Source: an uncultured Eubacteriales bacterium
GTDB lineage: Bacteria > Bacillota > Clostridia > Oscillospirales > Acutalibacteraceae
Direction: 5' to 3'
Length of the DNA stretch: 6,392 bases
Assembly: GCA_900319615.1 (NCBI GenBank)
Contig: ONPE01000192.1
Coordinates: forward strand, 1-6,392
Position 1 is the stretch's first letter. Each line of letters starts with the position of its first letter. A program made the position numbers and the translations under genes. Shown piece after piece: positions 1-5,947 of the stretch. The notes under the pieces are model-generated. The model searched no databases, had not been told where the DNA came from, and was given only the letters and a program-made list of their open reading frames with translations.

Positions 1-696
1 CGAGGCGACCTTACCGATACGCTTGATGCCGCCGATGATGATCAGCGCCGCTACAGCCGCTACGACTATACCGATGATCAGCTTGACAAGATCGCTGTTG
101 GCGTCGGCGCCGGTCAGACGGCTGTAGGTCTCGGACAGAGCGCCGGATATCTTGTTGGTCTGCACGCCGCTCATACCGATGGCAGCAAGGATGCAGAACA
201 CCGAGGCGATATACGCCAGCCACTTCCACTTCAGACCGTAGGCGATGTAATAGAACGCGCCGCCCTCAAGATTGCCTTTGCTGTCCTTCTTCCTGTAATA
301 CAGACCGAGGACGTTCTCGGCATAGTTGGTGACCATGCCGAAGAAGGCGGATATCCACATCCACAGCACGGCTCCGGGGCCGCCCGTGAGTATCGCGGCA
401 ACAACGCCGATGATGTTGCCGGTGCCGACGGTGCCGGAAATCGCTGTGGAGAACGCCTCGAACTGGGTGATGGAGCGCAGACGGCCGTCAGCCTGCTTCT
501 TCTTGCCTAAGCTCTTGATCGTAGGTACGATGGTGGTGTTGAGCGACTCGCCGAACTTGCGCACCTGCAGGCAGCGTGTGCGGATGGTAAGCAGCAGACC
601 GGTGCCCAAGATCAGGATGATGGTCGGCCAGCCCCAGACATAGCCGTTGATGGTGCTGTTGACGTTTTCGATCGTCGACAGGATACTATCCCACAT
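1..696 (-). CDS. Sodium:alanine/glycine symporter (AGCS family), N-terminal part
   Basis: Membrane carrier that co-imports alanine or glycine with sodium. Only the first 232 codons are present; the gene continues past the left edge (the family is usually about 450-500 residues). The AGCS signature is clear: residues 87-94 read SGTVGTGN, the unwound substrate/sodium-binding stretch, followed by GGPGAVLWMW (105-114), GMVTNYAE (120-127) and YYRKKD. Hydrophobic segments lie near 22-37, 94-104, 108-122, 158-175 and 203-223. The ATG at 694-696 is chosen because a perfect GAGGAGG ribosome binding site (minus strand of 707-713) lies 10 nt upstream. The gene sits downstream of a glycine riboswitch and terminator on the same strand, which supports glycine as a substrate or signal. 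Family assignment is from recognised motifs; exact substrate preference is inferred. Confidence 0.93.
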   Translation of the reverse strand, partial: MWDSILSTIENVNSTINGYVWGWPTIILILGTGLLLTIRTRCLQVRKFGESLNTTIVPTIKSLGKKKQADGRLRSITQFEAFSTAISGTVGTGNIIGVVAAILTGGPGAVLWMWISAFFGMVTNYAENVLGLYYRKKDSKGNLEGGAFYYIAYGLKWKWLAYIASVFCILAAIGMSGVQTNKISGALSETYSRLTGADANSDLVKLIIGIVVAAVAALIIIGGIKRIGKVAS

Positions 697-972
697 TTTT
701 ACTTTTCCTCCTCAATTATCGGATGATTTCGCTGTGTCGGGATCTTTGTCCCTGCATACAGCGATATTATTGATCTCTGATAAATACGGACATTCAGTCA
801 GAAATCGGAATATACTTCCCCTCGCTTTGATCGGGCGGGGTATTATACACTTTTATATGGGTTGAGATTTCCACGGAGCGCATACTAATCTGTCAGCACG
901 AGGAGGAACACAGTTCCGACGGACGCGGTACTCTCAACCATAACCTTTGCGCCCCTCGCAATGACATTTTTG
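697..972 (-). other. Long untranslated leader of the symporter gene
   Basis: About 275 nt between the riboswitch terminator and the symporter start, with no credible gene in either strand. It holds a palindromic repeat (about 857-966, listed separately) and a hairpin near the ribosome binding site: CGCTGT at 730-735 pairs with ACAGCG at 758-763, with an inner GGGA/TCCC helix. It ends with the strong GAGGAGG site at 707-713. Nothing else recognisable is seen. Confidence 0.6.
857..966. repeat. REP/MITE-like palindromic repeat
   Basis: An imperfect inverted repeat: GGTTGAGA at 860-867 pairs with TCTCAACC at 932-939, and pairing continues inward with a few mismatches (TTTCCACGG against CGCGGTAC). 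A small inner hairpin is GGAAC/GTTCC at 905-917. On the minus strand the element opens with TGTCATTGCGAGG (954-966). From memory this start, together with a CGTGG-AATCTC ending, is typical of small dispersed palindromic repeats found in many copies in diverse bacterial genomes; that family membership is not checked here. No ORF and no target-site duplication is visible. It lies directly downstream of the riboswitch terminator, so read-through RNA would fold into this long hairpin. Confidence 0.6.
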
Positions 973-1005
973 AATAATAAAAGAGCCGTTTATCAAAACG
1001 ACTCT
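973..1005 (-). terminator. Intrinsic terminator, riboswitch expression platform
   Basis: Read on the minus strand, AGAGTCGTTT (996-1005) pairs with AAACGGCTCT (982-991) around a 4-nt loop. This is a 10-bp stem with one G-T wobble, followed by TTTTATTATT. It lies about 40 nt after the glycine aptamer. The base of its 5' arm is also complementary to the aptamer's conserved 3' strand, so it is probably the switchable element. Confidence 0.85.
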
Positions 1006-1044
1006 CAGACATCATGCAAACGCAGGCTTTGCAGCCCGACATTC

Positions 1045-1198
1045 CTCCGTCCTTTTGCCTGAGAGATTGACGCTGATACAGCGCTTGCACCTTCGGCACC
1101 CGACAAACGCTGCCGGGCTTCTCCGGAGTGTCGTCATCATACGGTCAAGCCTGCATCAATATATGCGCGCAGGCTCTTCTGTATGCCTCAACCGACAC
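1045..1198 (-). promoter_or_regulatory. Glycine riboswitch (single aptamer with upstream ghost aptamer)
   Basis: The minus-strand RNA carries the glycine aptamer hallmarks: a CUCCGGAG start, GUGCCGAAGGUGCAAG (complement of 1084-1099), and the AAUCUCUCAGGCAAAAGGAC core (complement of 1049-1068). P1 closes by pairing CUCCG (1124-1128) with CGGAG (1045-1049). Upstream there is no second conserved core. Instead there is a nested stem: GTGTCG/CGACAC (1128-1133 with 1193-1198), CATAC/GTATG (1138-1142 with 1181-1185) and AGCCTGC/GCAGGCT (1148-1154 with 1169-1175). This fits the ghost-aptamer helix that accompanies singlet glycine riboswitches. Glycine riboswitches are known to control glycine cleavage genes and Na+/alanine-glycine symporters; here the downstream gene is such a symporter. 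The aptamer call is firm; the ghost-aptamer label is an interpretation. Confidence 0.94.
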
Positions 1199-1219
1199 TA
1201 TTCTTTTTTCACAAAACCT

Positions 1220-1248
1220 ATTATAACAAGCCGCCCGACAGAATTCAA
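1220..1248 (-). promoter_or_regulatory. Sigma-A type promoter for the riboswitch-symporter transcript
   Basis: On the minus strand, TTGAAT (1243-1248) and TATAAT (1220-1225) are separated by exactly 17 bp. Transcription should start near 1212, just ahead of the ghost-aptamer stem at 1198. The -35 box begins only 12 nt after the thioesterase stop codon and no terminator separates them, so thioesterase transcripts may also read into the riboswitch. Confidence 0.85.
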
Positions 1249-1260
1249 GAGGTTTTTGCC

Positions 1261-1980
1261 TTAATTTCTGACTATCTCACATTCCACGGCGACGGTATCG
1301 CCCAAAACGACGTCGAACAGCTCCCTGCCGTCGGACACAGCCTTGCGGATGGTGAGGATATCGCCCTCGTGGGTCTGACCGGCGTATCGTATCTCGATCT
1401 GTTTTACGGGTCTCTCGCGCAGCTCGTCGACCGTGTAGGTGTCGGTGATGAAGCGAACATACGACACGTTGTTTGTATGACGGATGAAGTCGATATCGCC
1501 CGACTTTACCCTGATCTCATCAATAGGCTCGAGCCCCTCGTGCTTCATGCGGCTGAACTCGAGCTCCCTGTACGGCGTCTCTACATGGGTATCCGAGGTA
1601 ACGCCCACGTCGCGGATGCGCTTGATCCTCTGCGTGGCGAGGTCGAGGGCGCACATCTCGATGCGCGAATACACGCAGATATCGCCGCTCTCATCCTTTA
1701 AGACGGTGTCGACGGTCATCTTGGCTCCCTTAGCCGAGGATATGAAGCTCTCGGCGATATAGTTATCCTTCCATCTCAGGGGGCGGTCTATCTCGATACG
1801 GTTGCGCGTGAACACCCATACGCAGCCGTATTTAGCCCGCAGCGATACGCCGTCGAGCTCCAGCACACCCATCATCTCGGTCAGGTAATCCTGCATGAGA
1901 TCAAAGGTGCCCTTGACGCTGAGCACGATGTTGGGGTCGCATATGCTTGCCGGTACGGTGGCTTTTTTGATCAGTTTCAT
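1261..1980 (-). CDS. Acyl-ACP thioesterase-like double hot-dog protein
   Basis: A 239-residue cytoplasmic protein with the layout of bacterial acyl-ACP thioesterases (FatA/FatB relatives), which hydrolyse fatty acyl-ACP to free fatty acid. The first hot-dog domain (about 5-115) shows FDLMQDYLTEMMG (26-38) and the VWVFTRNRIEIDRPLRW pattern (54-70). The second (about 155-237) shows DIDFIRHTNNVSYVRF (162-177) and EIRYAGQTHEGD (196-207). Compared with the family motif D-x-D-x-N-x-H-x-N-N, Asp and His168 are kept but the catalytic Asn position is Ile166. In the Y-x-x-E-C-x-x-G-D motif the Glu and Cys positions appear as Gln202 and Thr203. Activity may therefore differ. The ATG at 1978-1980 has GAGAGGG just upstream. 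An in-frame start at 2031 is rejected because the promoter lies inside that extension. It is divergent from the lipid-type operon at 2145. Confidence 0.82.
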   Translation of the reverse strand: MKLIKKATVPASICDPNIVLSVKGTFDLMQDYLTEMMGVLELDGVSLRAKYGCVWVFTRNRIEIDRPLRWKDNYIAESFISSAKGAKMTVDTVLKDESGDICVYSRIEMCALDLATQRIKRIRDVGVTSDTHVETPYRELEFSRMKHEGLEPIDEIRVKSGDIDFIRHTNNVSYVRFITDTYTVDELRERPVKQIEIRYAGQTHEGDILTIRKAVSDGRELFDVVLGDTVAVECEIVRN

Positions 1981-2002
1981 AGTATCCCTCTCTTCAAAGG
2001 CT

Positions 2003-2031
2003 ATTATATCATGCGTGATATGAATTTTCAA
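2003..2031 (-). promoter_or_regulatory. Promoter of the thioesterase gene
   Basis: On the minus strand, TTGAAA (2026-2031) and TATAAT (2003-2008) have a 17-bp spacer. Transcription would begin near 1996, giving a short leader before the ATG at 1980. This fixes the start codon. Its -35 box is 17 bp from the -35 box of the divergent plus-strand promoter. Confidence 0.85.
2006..2021. promoter_or_regulatory. Candidate operator palindrome
   Basis: ATATCATGCGTGATAT has perfect 6-bp inverted arms (2006-2011 and 2016-2021) around TGCG. It overlaps the -10 box and fills much of the spacer of the thioesterase promoter. A dimeric repressor bound here would block RNA polymerase. No regulator gene is visible in the window, and a chance palindrome in AT-rich promoter DNA is possible. 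Confidence 0.4.
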
Positions 2032-2048
2032 CCAATCTGACCTTTTGC

Positions 2049-2077
2049 TTGACAGTTTGCCTTTATTAATGTAGAAT
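2049..2077 (+). promoter_or_regulatory. Promoter of the oxoamine synthase-SDR operon
   Basis: TTGACA (2049-2054), a 17-bp spacer, and TAGAAT (2072-2077): a perfect -35 box and a near-perfect -10 box. Transcription should begin near 2084, leaving a leader of about 60 nt. It is back to back with the thioesterase promoter. Confidence 0.88.
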
Positions 2078-2131
2078 AGTATGCGGTTTAATGGAAAAAT
2101 TCAAGTAAATTTACACTTATATACACACTTT

Positions 2132-2136
2132 GGGGG
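2132..2136 (+). promoter_or_regulatory. Ribosome binding site that sets the synthase start
   Basis: GGGGG lies 8 nt before the ATG at 2145 but only 2 nt before the in-frame ATG at 2139, and it overlaps the possible TTG at 2130. The spacing favours 2145, which also gives the family-typical MDLFEKC start. Confidence 0.65.
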
Positions 2137-2144
2137 TAATGAAA

Positions 2145-3218
2145 ATGGACTTATTTGAAAAGTGCGAACGCTTTACATTAGCGGACGAATATCGCAAGAT
2201 GGGGATATATCCCTACTTCCACGCTCTGGAGACAAAGCAGGACGTAGAGGTCATCATGGAGGGCAAGCGCAGGATCATGCTGGGCTCCAACAACTATCTG
2301 GGACTCACCACCGAGCCCGAGGTAGTAGAGGCAGGCATAAAGGCTATGGAGAAATACGGCTCCGGCTGCTCCGGCTCGCGCTTCCTCAACGGTACCCTGC
2401 GTATGCATCTCGAGCTTGAAGAGGAGCTCGCCGATTTCGTGCATATGGAAGAGGCGGTCACCTTCTCGACCGGCTTCCAGTCGAACCTCGGCATCATCAG
2501 CGCCATCGTAGGCAGGAACGACTATGTCGTCTGCGACCGCGAGAACCACGCGAGCATCTACGACGGCTGCAAGCTCAGCTACGGCAAGATGGAGCGCTAT
2601 AAGCACAACGATATGGAGGATCTCGAGAGGATCCTCAAGAATATACCCGACACCTCAGGTATCCTGATCGTGACCGACGGCGTGTTCTCGATGGGCGGCG
2701 ATATCGCCAAGCTCCCCGAGATCTGCGCTTTGGCTGAGAAATACGGCGCGAGAGTAATGGTAGACGACGCGCACGGTCTCGGCGTTATAGGCGAGGGCGG
2801 CAGAGGTACCGCGAGCTACTTCGGCCTTGAGGACAAGGTAGACATCATCATGGGCACCTTCTCGAAGTCTTTAGCTTCTTTAGGCGGCTACATGGCGGCT
2901 TCGCATAAGGTGTGCGACTATGTACGCCACAACTCGCGCCCGTTCATCTTCTCGGCATCCATCCCTCCGGCGTGCTGCGCCGTGGCTCTGACCGCTTTGA
3001 GACACCTCAAGGCTCATCCCGAGCTGCCCGAGAGGCTGGGCGCTCTTGCAGCCCACGCGAGAGACGGCTTCAGAAAAGCCGGCCTGAAGATCAGAGAGAG
3101 CAACACACCTATCGTACCGATATATACATATACGGCTGAGAACACCCTTATCAAGGCTAAGGAGGTCTACGAGGCAGGCGTTTACGTCAACCCGGTACTG
3201 CCTCCGGCTACACGCTGA
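2145..3218 (+). CDS. PLP-dependent alpha-oxoamine synthase (AONS/KBL/SPT family), 3' end frameshifted
   Basis: This family condenses an amino acid with an acyl thioester, with loss of CO2, to give an alpha-amino ketone: KBL, BioF, ALA synthase, serine palmitoyltransferase and CqsA. Visible motifs are SNNYLGLT (about 49-56), GSGCSGSRFLNGT (about 75-87), ENHASIYDG (133-141), the PLP-binding DDAHG with Asp207 and His210, TFSKS with the Schiff-base Lys241, and RPFIFSASIPP. The ORF stops after 357 residues (family about 390-400), at NPVLPPATR. The remaining C-terminus is encoded in the -1 frame (see 3206-3277). The block normally linking the two, of the form P-x-G-x-x-L-x-R-[ST]-S, is absent, including the arginine that holds the amino acid carboxylate. 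The product is therefore probably defective, unless this is an assembly or sequencing error. It is first in an operon with the SDR. The substrate cannot be read from the sequence; an SPT-like or aminoketone role is inferred from the neighbour. Confidence 0.88.
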   Translation: MDLFEKCERFTLADEYRKMGIYPYFHALETKQDVEVIMEGKRRIMLGSNNYLGLTTEPEVVEAGIKAMEKYGSGCSGSRFLNGTLRMHLELEEELADFVHMEEAVTFSTGFQSNLGIISAIVGRNDYVVCDRENHASIYDGCKLSYGKMERYKHNDMEDLERILKNIPDTSGILIVTDGVFSMGGDIAKLPEICALAEKYGARVMVDDAHGLGVIGEGGRGTASYFGLEDKVDIIMGTFSKSLASLGGYMAASHKVCDYVRHNSRPFIFSASIPPACCAVALTALRHLKAHPELPERLGALAAHARDGFRKAGLKIRESNTPIVPIYTYTAENTLIKAKEVYEAGVYVNPVLPPATR

Positions 3219-3277
3219 CCGAGGATCTGATCGACGAGGCTGTCGAGATCATCGCGCGCGTACTGCTCGCAGAGTGA
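3206..3277 (+). pseudogene. Out-of-frame C-terminal remnant of the oxoamine synthase
   Basis: Read in the frame of 3206, the sequence encodes GYTLTEDLIDEAVEIIARVL and three more residues before TGA at 3275-3277. It matches the usual final helix of the family (of the type T-x-T-E-D-L-x-D-E-A-x-E-I). Its stop shares one base with the SDR ATG (TGATG), the normal spacing of a coupled operon. This indicates that the intact ancestral gene ended here. It is not an independent gene. Confidence 0.8.
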
Positions 3278-4074
3278 TGAGCGCCTCAAAGATCGCCATC
3301 GTAACGGGCGGCAGCAGCGGCATAGGCAGAGAAACGGCGCTGAGCCTGCTGAAAAAGGGCTGTACCGTGTATGAGCTGTCACGGAGGAACAATCCCCCCG
3401 AGGGCGTGAAGCATCTGACAGCCGACGTGACCGACGAAGCGCAGGTAAAGGGCGCTGTAGACGAGGTCATAGCCAAAGAGGGTCGCATAGATATACTGGT
3501 CAACAACGCGGGCTACGGTATCAGCGGCGCCGCCGAGATGACCGATACAAAGGATTCTCACGCACAGCTCGAGCTGAATCTGTACGGCATGGACAACGTC
3601 ACAAAGGCTGTCCTGCCCCATATGCGCGCTCAAAAGAGCGGCCGTATAGTCTGCGTGAGCTCCGTCGCAGGCATCCTGCCCATACCCTTCCAGCTGTGGT
3701 ACAGCGTGAGCAAGGCGGCTATAGCGGCGTATGTCCTCGCTTTGCAGAACGAGATACGTCCCTACGGTATCACCGTATGCGCTGTCCTGCCCGGGGATAT
3801 CTCCACCGGCTTCACCGACGCGAGAGCTAAATCTTACGTCGGCGACGACATTTACGAGGGTCGCATAGCGCGGTCTGTAGCCGTAATGGAGAAGGACGAG
3901 AGAGGCGGCATGAGCCCCGTTAAGGCGGGCGCGTATATCGCGAAGATCGCTGCAAAGAAGAGCTCCGGCCCGATGAAGACCATAGGCTTCGGCTACAAGG
4001 CGTTCGCAGTGCTGGCAAAGCTCCTGCCCAGAGGGCTGAGCAACCGCATCGTCGGCATTATCTACGCGAAATGA
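3277..4074 (+). CDS. Classical short-chain dehydrogenase/reductase (ketoreductase type)
   Basis: A 265-residue NAD(P)H-dependent oxidoreductase. It has the Rossmann cofactor motif TGGSSGIG (10-17), the NNAG motif (76-79), and a complete catalytic tetrad Asn101, Ser129, Tyr142 and Lys146 (YSVSK). Arg36-Arg37 after the second strand suggest NADPH preference. The C-terminal LLPRGLSNRIVGIIY segment is amphipathic or hydrophobic and recalls reductases acting on lipid-linked substrates, such as 3-ketodihydrosphingosine reductase relatives. The ATG at 3277 overlaps the stop of the upstream synthase's C-terminal frame by one base, so translation was probably coupled. With that synthase now stopping at 3218, coupling would be weakened, and no strong ribosome binding site is seen. 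The likely role is to reduce the ketone made by the synthase. SDR identity is certain; the substrate is inferred. Confidence 0.92.
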   Translation: MSASKIAIVTGGSSGIGRETALSLLKKGCTVYELSRRNNPPEGVKHLTADVTDEAQVKGAVDEVIAKEGRIDILVNNAGYGISGAAEMTDTKDSHAQLELNLYGMDNVTKAVLPHMRAQKSGRIVCVSSVAGILPIPFQLWYSVSKAAIAAYVLALQNEIRPYGITVCAVLPGDISTGFTDARAKSYVGDDIYEGRIARSVAVMEKDERGGMSPVKAGAYIAKIAAKKSSGPMKTIGFGYKAFAVLAKLLPRGLSNRIVGIIYAK

Positions 4075-4096
4075 CCGAATCGAGAAACATATATAC

Positions 4097-4133
4097 AAAA
4101 AACGCTGCTTTTTACGGCAGCGTTTATTTTTTT
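4097..4133. terminator. Bidirectional intrinsic terminator between convergent genes
   Basis: AAACGCTGC (4100-4108) pairs perfectly with GCAGCGTTT (4117-4125) around an 8-nt loop. On the plus strand the hairpin is followed by ATTTTTTT, ending the synthase-SDR operon. On the minus strand the A-run at 4097-4102 becomes a T-tract, ending the LicD-fusion transcript. It lies 22 nt after the SDR stop and just beyond the LicD stop at 4137. Confidence 0.93.
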
Positions 4134-4136
4134 GTT

Positions 4137-5942
4137 CTATTTGTAATTGATGAAGCGGCCGAGGTCTATGCGCACGATCTCATGGCTGACATGGCGCTCG
4201 CTGACGGGGATCATTTCGGTATAGTCGCCGTAGAGGTAGGTCAGGTACTTGTCCCACTCCTTGGGGATCGGGAGCTTTGTGTCCTCGAAATCGGAGTACA
4301 CAGCCTCGTCGAGCCACTCTATCGGGAAGGCGCCGCGCTCTACGTTGCGCCCCATGCTGTCGTAGAGATAGTGCGTGGGCTTGCCGCGGTACCTCAGCAT
4401 CATGCGATCCTGCATACGCTCCAGCGCCTTGAGGGGCATGACCGCCTTTATCACATCGCCGAAGAATGAAACGACCTTGTTGTTCGCGTTCATCGGCGTC
4501 TTGCGCCACTTGTTGAGCACCAGCCACCTGAGCTGAGCGGTCAGCTTCATGTGCAGGCGGCGCGCCGCTTTTTTATCCGACGTCTTGTCCTGTGCCAAAA
4601 CATCCAGAAAAACGCCGTTGTGCAGACCGTCGAAGCGCGCGGTGAACTCGGTGGAGAGGATAGTGTCGTCCAGACGCAGCTTTGTGAAGCAGAAGTGCGA
4701 GCAGGGGTCGGTGTTCTGGTCGGTGATATATGAGGGCAGCTCCGAGGGCAGGACGCTCAAAAATCGCTCGTAATCCTCGCGGAGCATCATCACGTCGGCG
4801 TCGTCGTCCCACGGGATGAAGCCTTTGTGACGAACCGCCCCGAGCAGCGTACCGCCGCCGAGGAAGTACTTTATCCCGTGCTTGCGGCAGATGCGGTCGA
4901 CCTCTTTGAGAAAGCCGAGCAGAACGCTCTGCACGGCGCTAAGCTTGCCGTCGTAGGAATCGGAGAACATGAACACCTTGTCGGAGCCCGAGAGGGCGTT
5001 TTTTGCTATGAGCAAAGCGTCCTTCGAATTCACGAGCGGCTGATAGCCGAGCTTTTTAAGCTTATCGCAGTTCACGGCGCAGCCGGTAAGGCGCAGACCG
5101 TCGCCGGATATGCCGACCTGTGTGCCGAAGAGCTCCTCGGTGACTGCGGCGAGCATGAGGGGCGACATATCGCCCTCGCCGCCCACGTTGTAGGCTTCGC
5201 CCTCTGCGCACAGCAGCATACCGAAGCATACCGCCTGCAGCAGGTCGTTGAGATACACGAACGTCGTCTTGCCGCAGCCTGTACGGAAGCTGAGTTTTTC
5301 CCCACGGATCAGCGGCAAAAGATATCTCTCGCTGACCTCGACGCCCTTGATCGGAGCGATCAGAGCGCCGGAGCGAAGAGTCACCAGACCGAAGCCGTGC
5401 ATATGAGCGGCGTCTGCAAAAAGATTCTCCACACACTGATACATCACGGCTGTAAGATCGCCGAAGCCCTGATCGGCGTACTCGCCCTCGGAGAGCGACA
5501 TCTCCCTTTCCGGAGCGCCGTAGCAGGCGGTGGATGACAGCAGGATGACCCTGCCGGGCTTCATCCCGGAGAAAGCGCCGGCGAGCATGGTCGCCCTGTC
5601 GATATTCTTCCGGAACACTCTGCTGTCGGTATCGCCGTTATAGCGCAGAAAGCCGCACTCGATGAAGTAATCGGCGCCGTCGAGCTGAGAGAGCTCAGCC
5701 ACGGCATAATCATCGTCCTCATAGAGGGTGTCGATGCGTTCGCCGACAGAGATGACCTTCAAGCCGAGCTGTCTGACCTCGTTGAGGTGCAGGAAGGCAT
5801 AGACGAGCATACGGTGCAGAGCTCCGCCGCCCGATACCGCTATGGTCTTGCTTTTCAGTTTTTCAAGCGGCAAAGCCTTGCTGCGCAGTATGGAGAGGAC
5901 AGAATCCAGCTCATACTGGTTCAGTTTGTCTTTAAGAGGCAT
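4137..5942 (-). CDS. Degenerate epimerase-like domain fused to LicD phosphotransferase domain
   Basis: A 601-residue two-domain cytoplasmic protein. Residues about 30-310 follow the extended-SDR (sugar-nucleotide epimerase/dehydratase) fold: SSTACYG (136-142), the FVYLNDLLQAV segment (228-238) and YNVGGEG (251-257). The dinucleotide glycine motif is altered (SGGGALHR, 37-44, where TGATGxxG is expected), and the Tyr-x-x-x-Lys pair is not recognisable near 164-173, so this half is probably not a working oxidoreductase. Residues about 335-600 form a LicD domain with GGGTLLGAVRHKGFIPWDDDAD (362-383) and LREDY (387-391), a metal-binding nucleotidyltransferase-like core. LicD proteins transfer phosphocholine or related groups onto teichoic acids or glycans. 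The ATG at 5940-5942 is chosen for GGAGG 5 nt upstream; an in-frame TTG at 5954 lies inside that site. It is downstream of an epimerase gene in the same orientation. The glycan target is unknown. Confidence 0.88.
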   Translation of the reverse strand: MPLKDKLNQYELDSVLSILRSKALPLEKLKSKTIAVSGGGALHRMLVYAFLHLNEVRQLGLKVISVGERIDTLYEDDDYAVAELSQLDGADYFIECGFLRYNGDTDSRVFRKNIDRATMLAGAFSGMKPGRVILLSSTACYGAPEREMSLSEGEYADQGFGDLTAVMYQCVENLFADAAHMHGFGLVTLRSGALIAPIKGVEVSERYLLPLIRGEKLSFRTGCGKTTFVYLNDLLQAVCFGMLLCAEGEAYNVGGEGDMSPLMLAAVTEELFGTQVGISGDGLRLTGCAVNCDKLKKLGYQPLVNSKDALLIAKNALSGSDKVFMFSDSYDGKLSAVQSVLLGFLKEVDRICRKHGIKYFLGGGTLLGAVRHKGFIPWDDDADVMMLREDYERFLSVLPSELPSYITDQNTDPCSHFCFTKLRLDDTILSTEFTARFDGLHNGVFLDVLAQDKTSDKKAARRLHMKLTAQLRWLVLNKWRKTPMNANNKVVSFFGDVIKAVMPLKALERMQDRMMLRYRGKPTHYLYDSMGRNVERGAFPIEWLDEAVYSDFEDTKLPIPKEWDKYLTYLYGDYTEMIPVSERHVSHEIVRIDLGRFINYK

Positions 5943-5947
5943 AGGTT

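Noticed and set aside
842..847. Possible internal TATAAT promoter for the symporter
   Set aside because: A perfect minus-strand hexamer, but no -35 match at 16-18 bp and no extended -10; kept only as a weak possibility.
893..1099. Minus-strand small open frame in the leader
   Set aside because: It runs through the glycine aptamer and terminator, whose bases are constrained by RNA structure; no independent coding evidence.
1183..1701. Plus-strand open frame of 172 codons
   Set aside because: It is antisense to the thioesterase-like gene and the riboswitch promoter, with no ribosome binding site and no domain.
1981..2031. Extended N-terminus for the thioesterase
   Set aside because: The extension would overlap the -10 and -35 boxes of its own promoter, and the downstream ATG has a ribosome binding site.
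3195..3220. Programmed -1 frameshift in the oxoamine synthase
   Set aside because: No slippery heptamer or downstream pseudoknot is evident, and shifting frame would still leave out the conserved Arg-containing block.
3379..4098. Long minus-strand open frame opposite the SDR
   Set aside because: The opposite strand encodes a complete SDR with all catalytic residues; the antisense peptide has no recognisable motif and crosses the terminator region.
4827..5537. Long plus-strand open frame (236 codons)
   Set aside because: It is antisense to the epimerase-like half of the LicD fusion, whose motifs are clear. No ribosome binding site or family motif is seen; it is a product of GC-rich codon structure.
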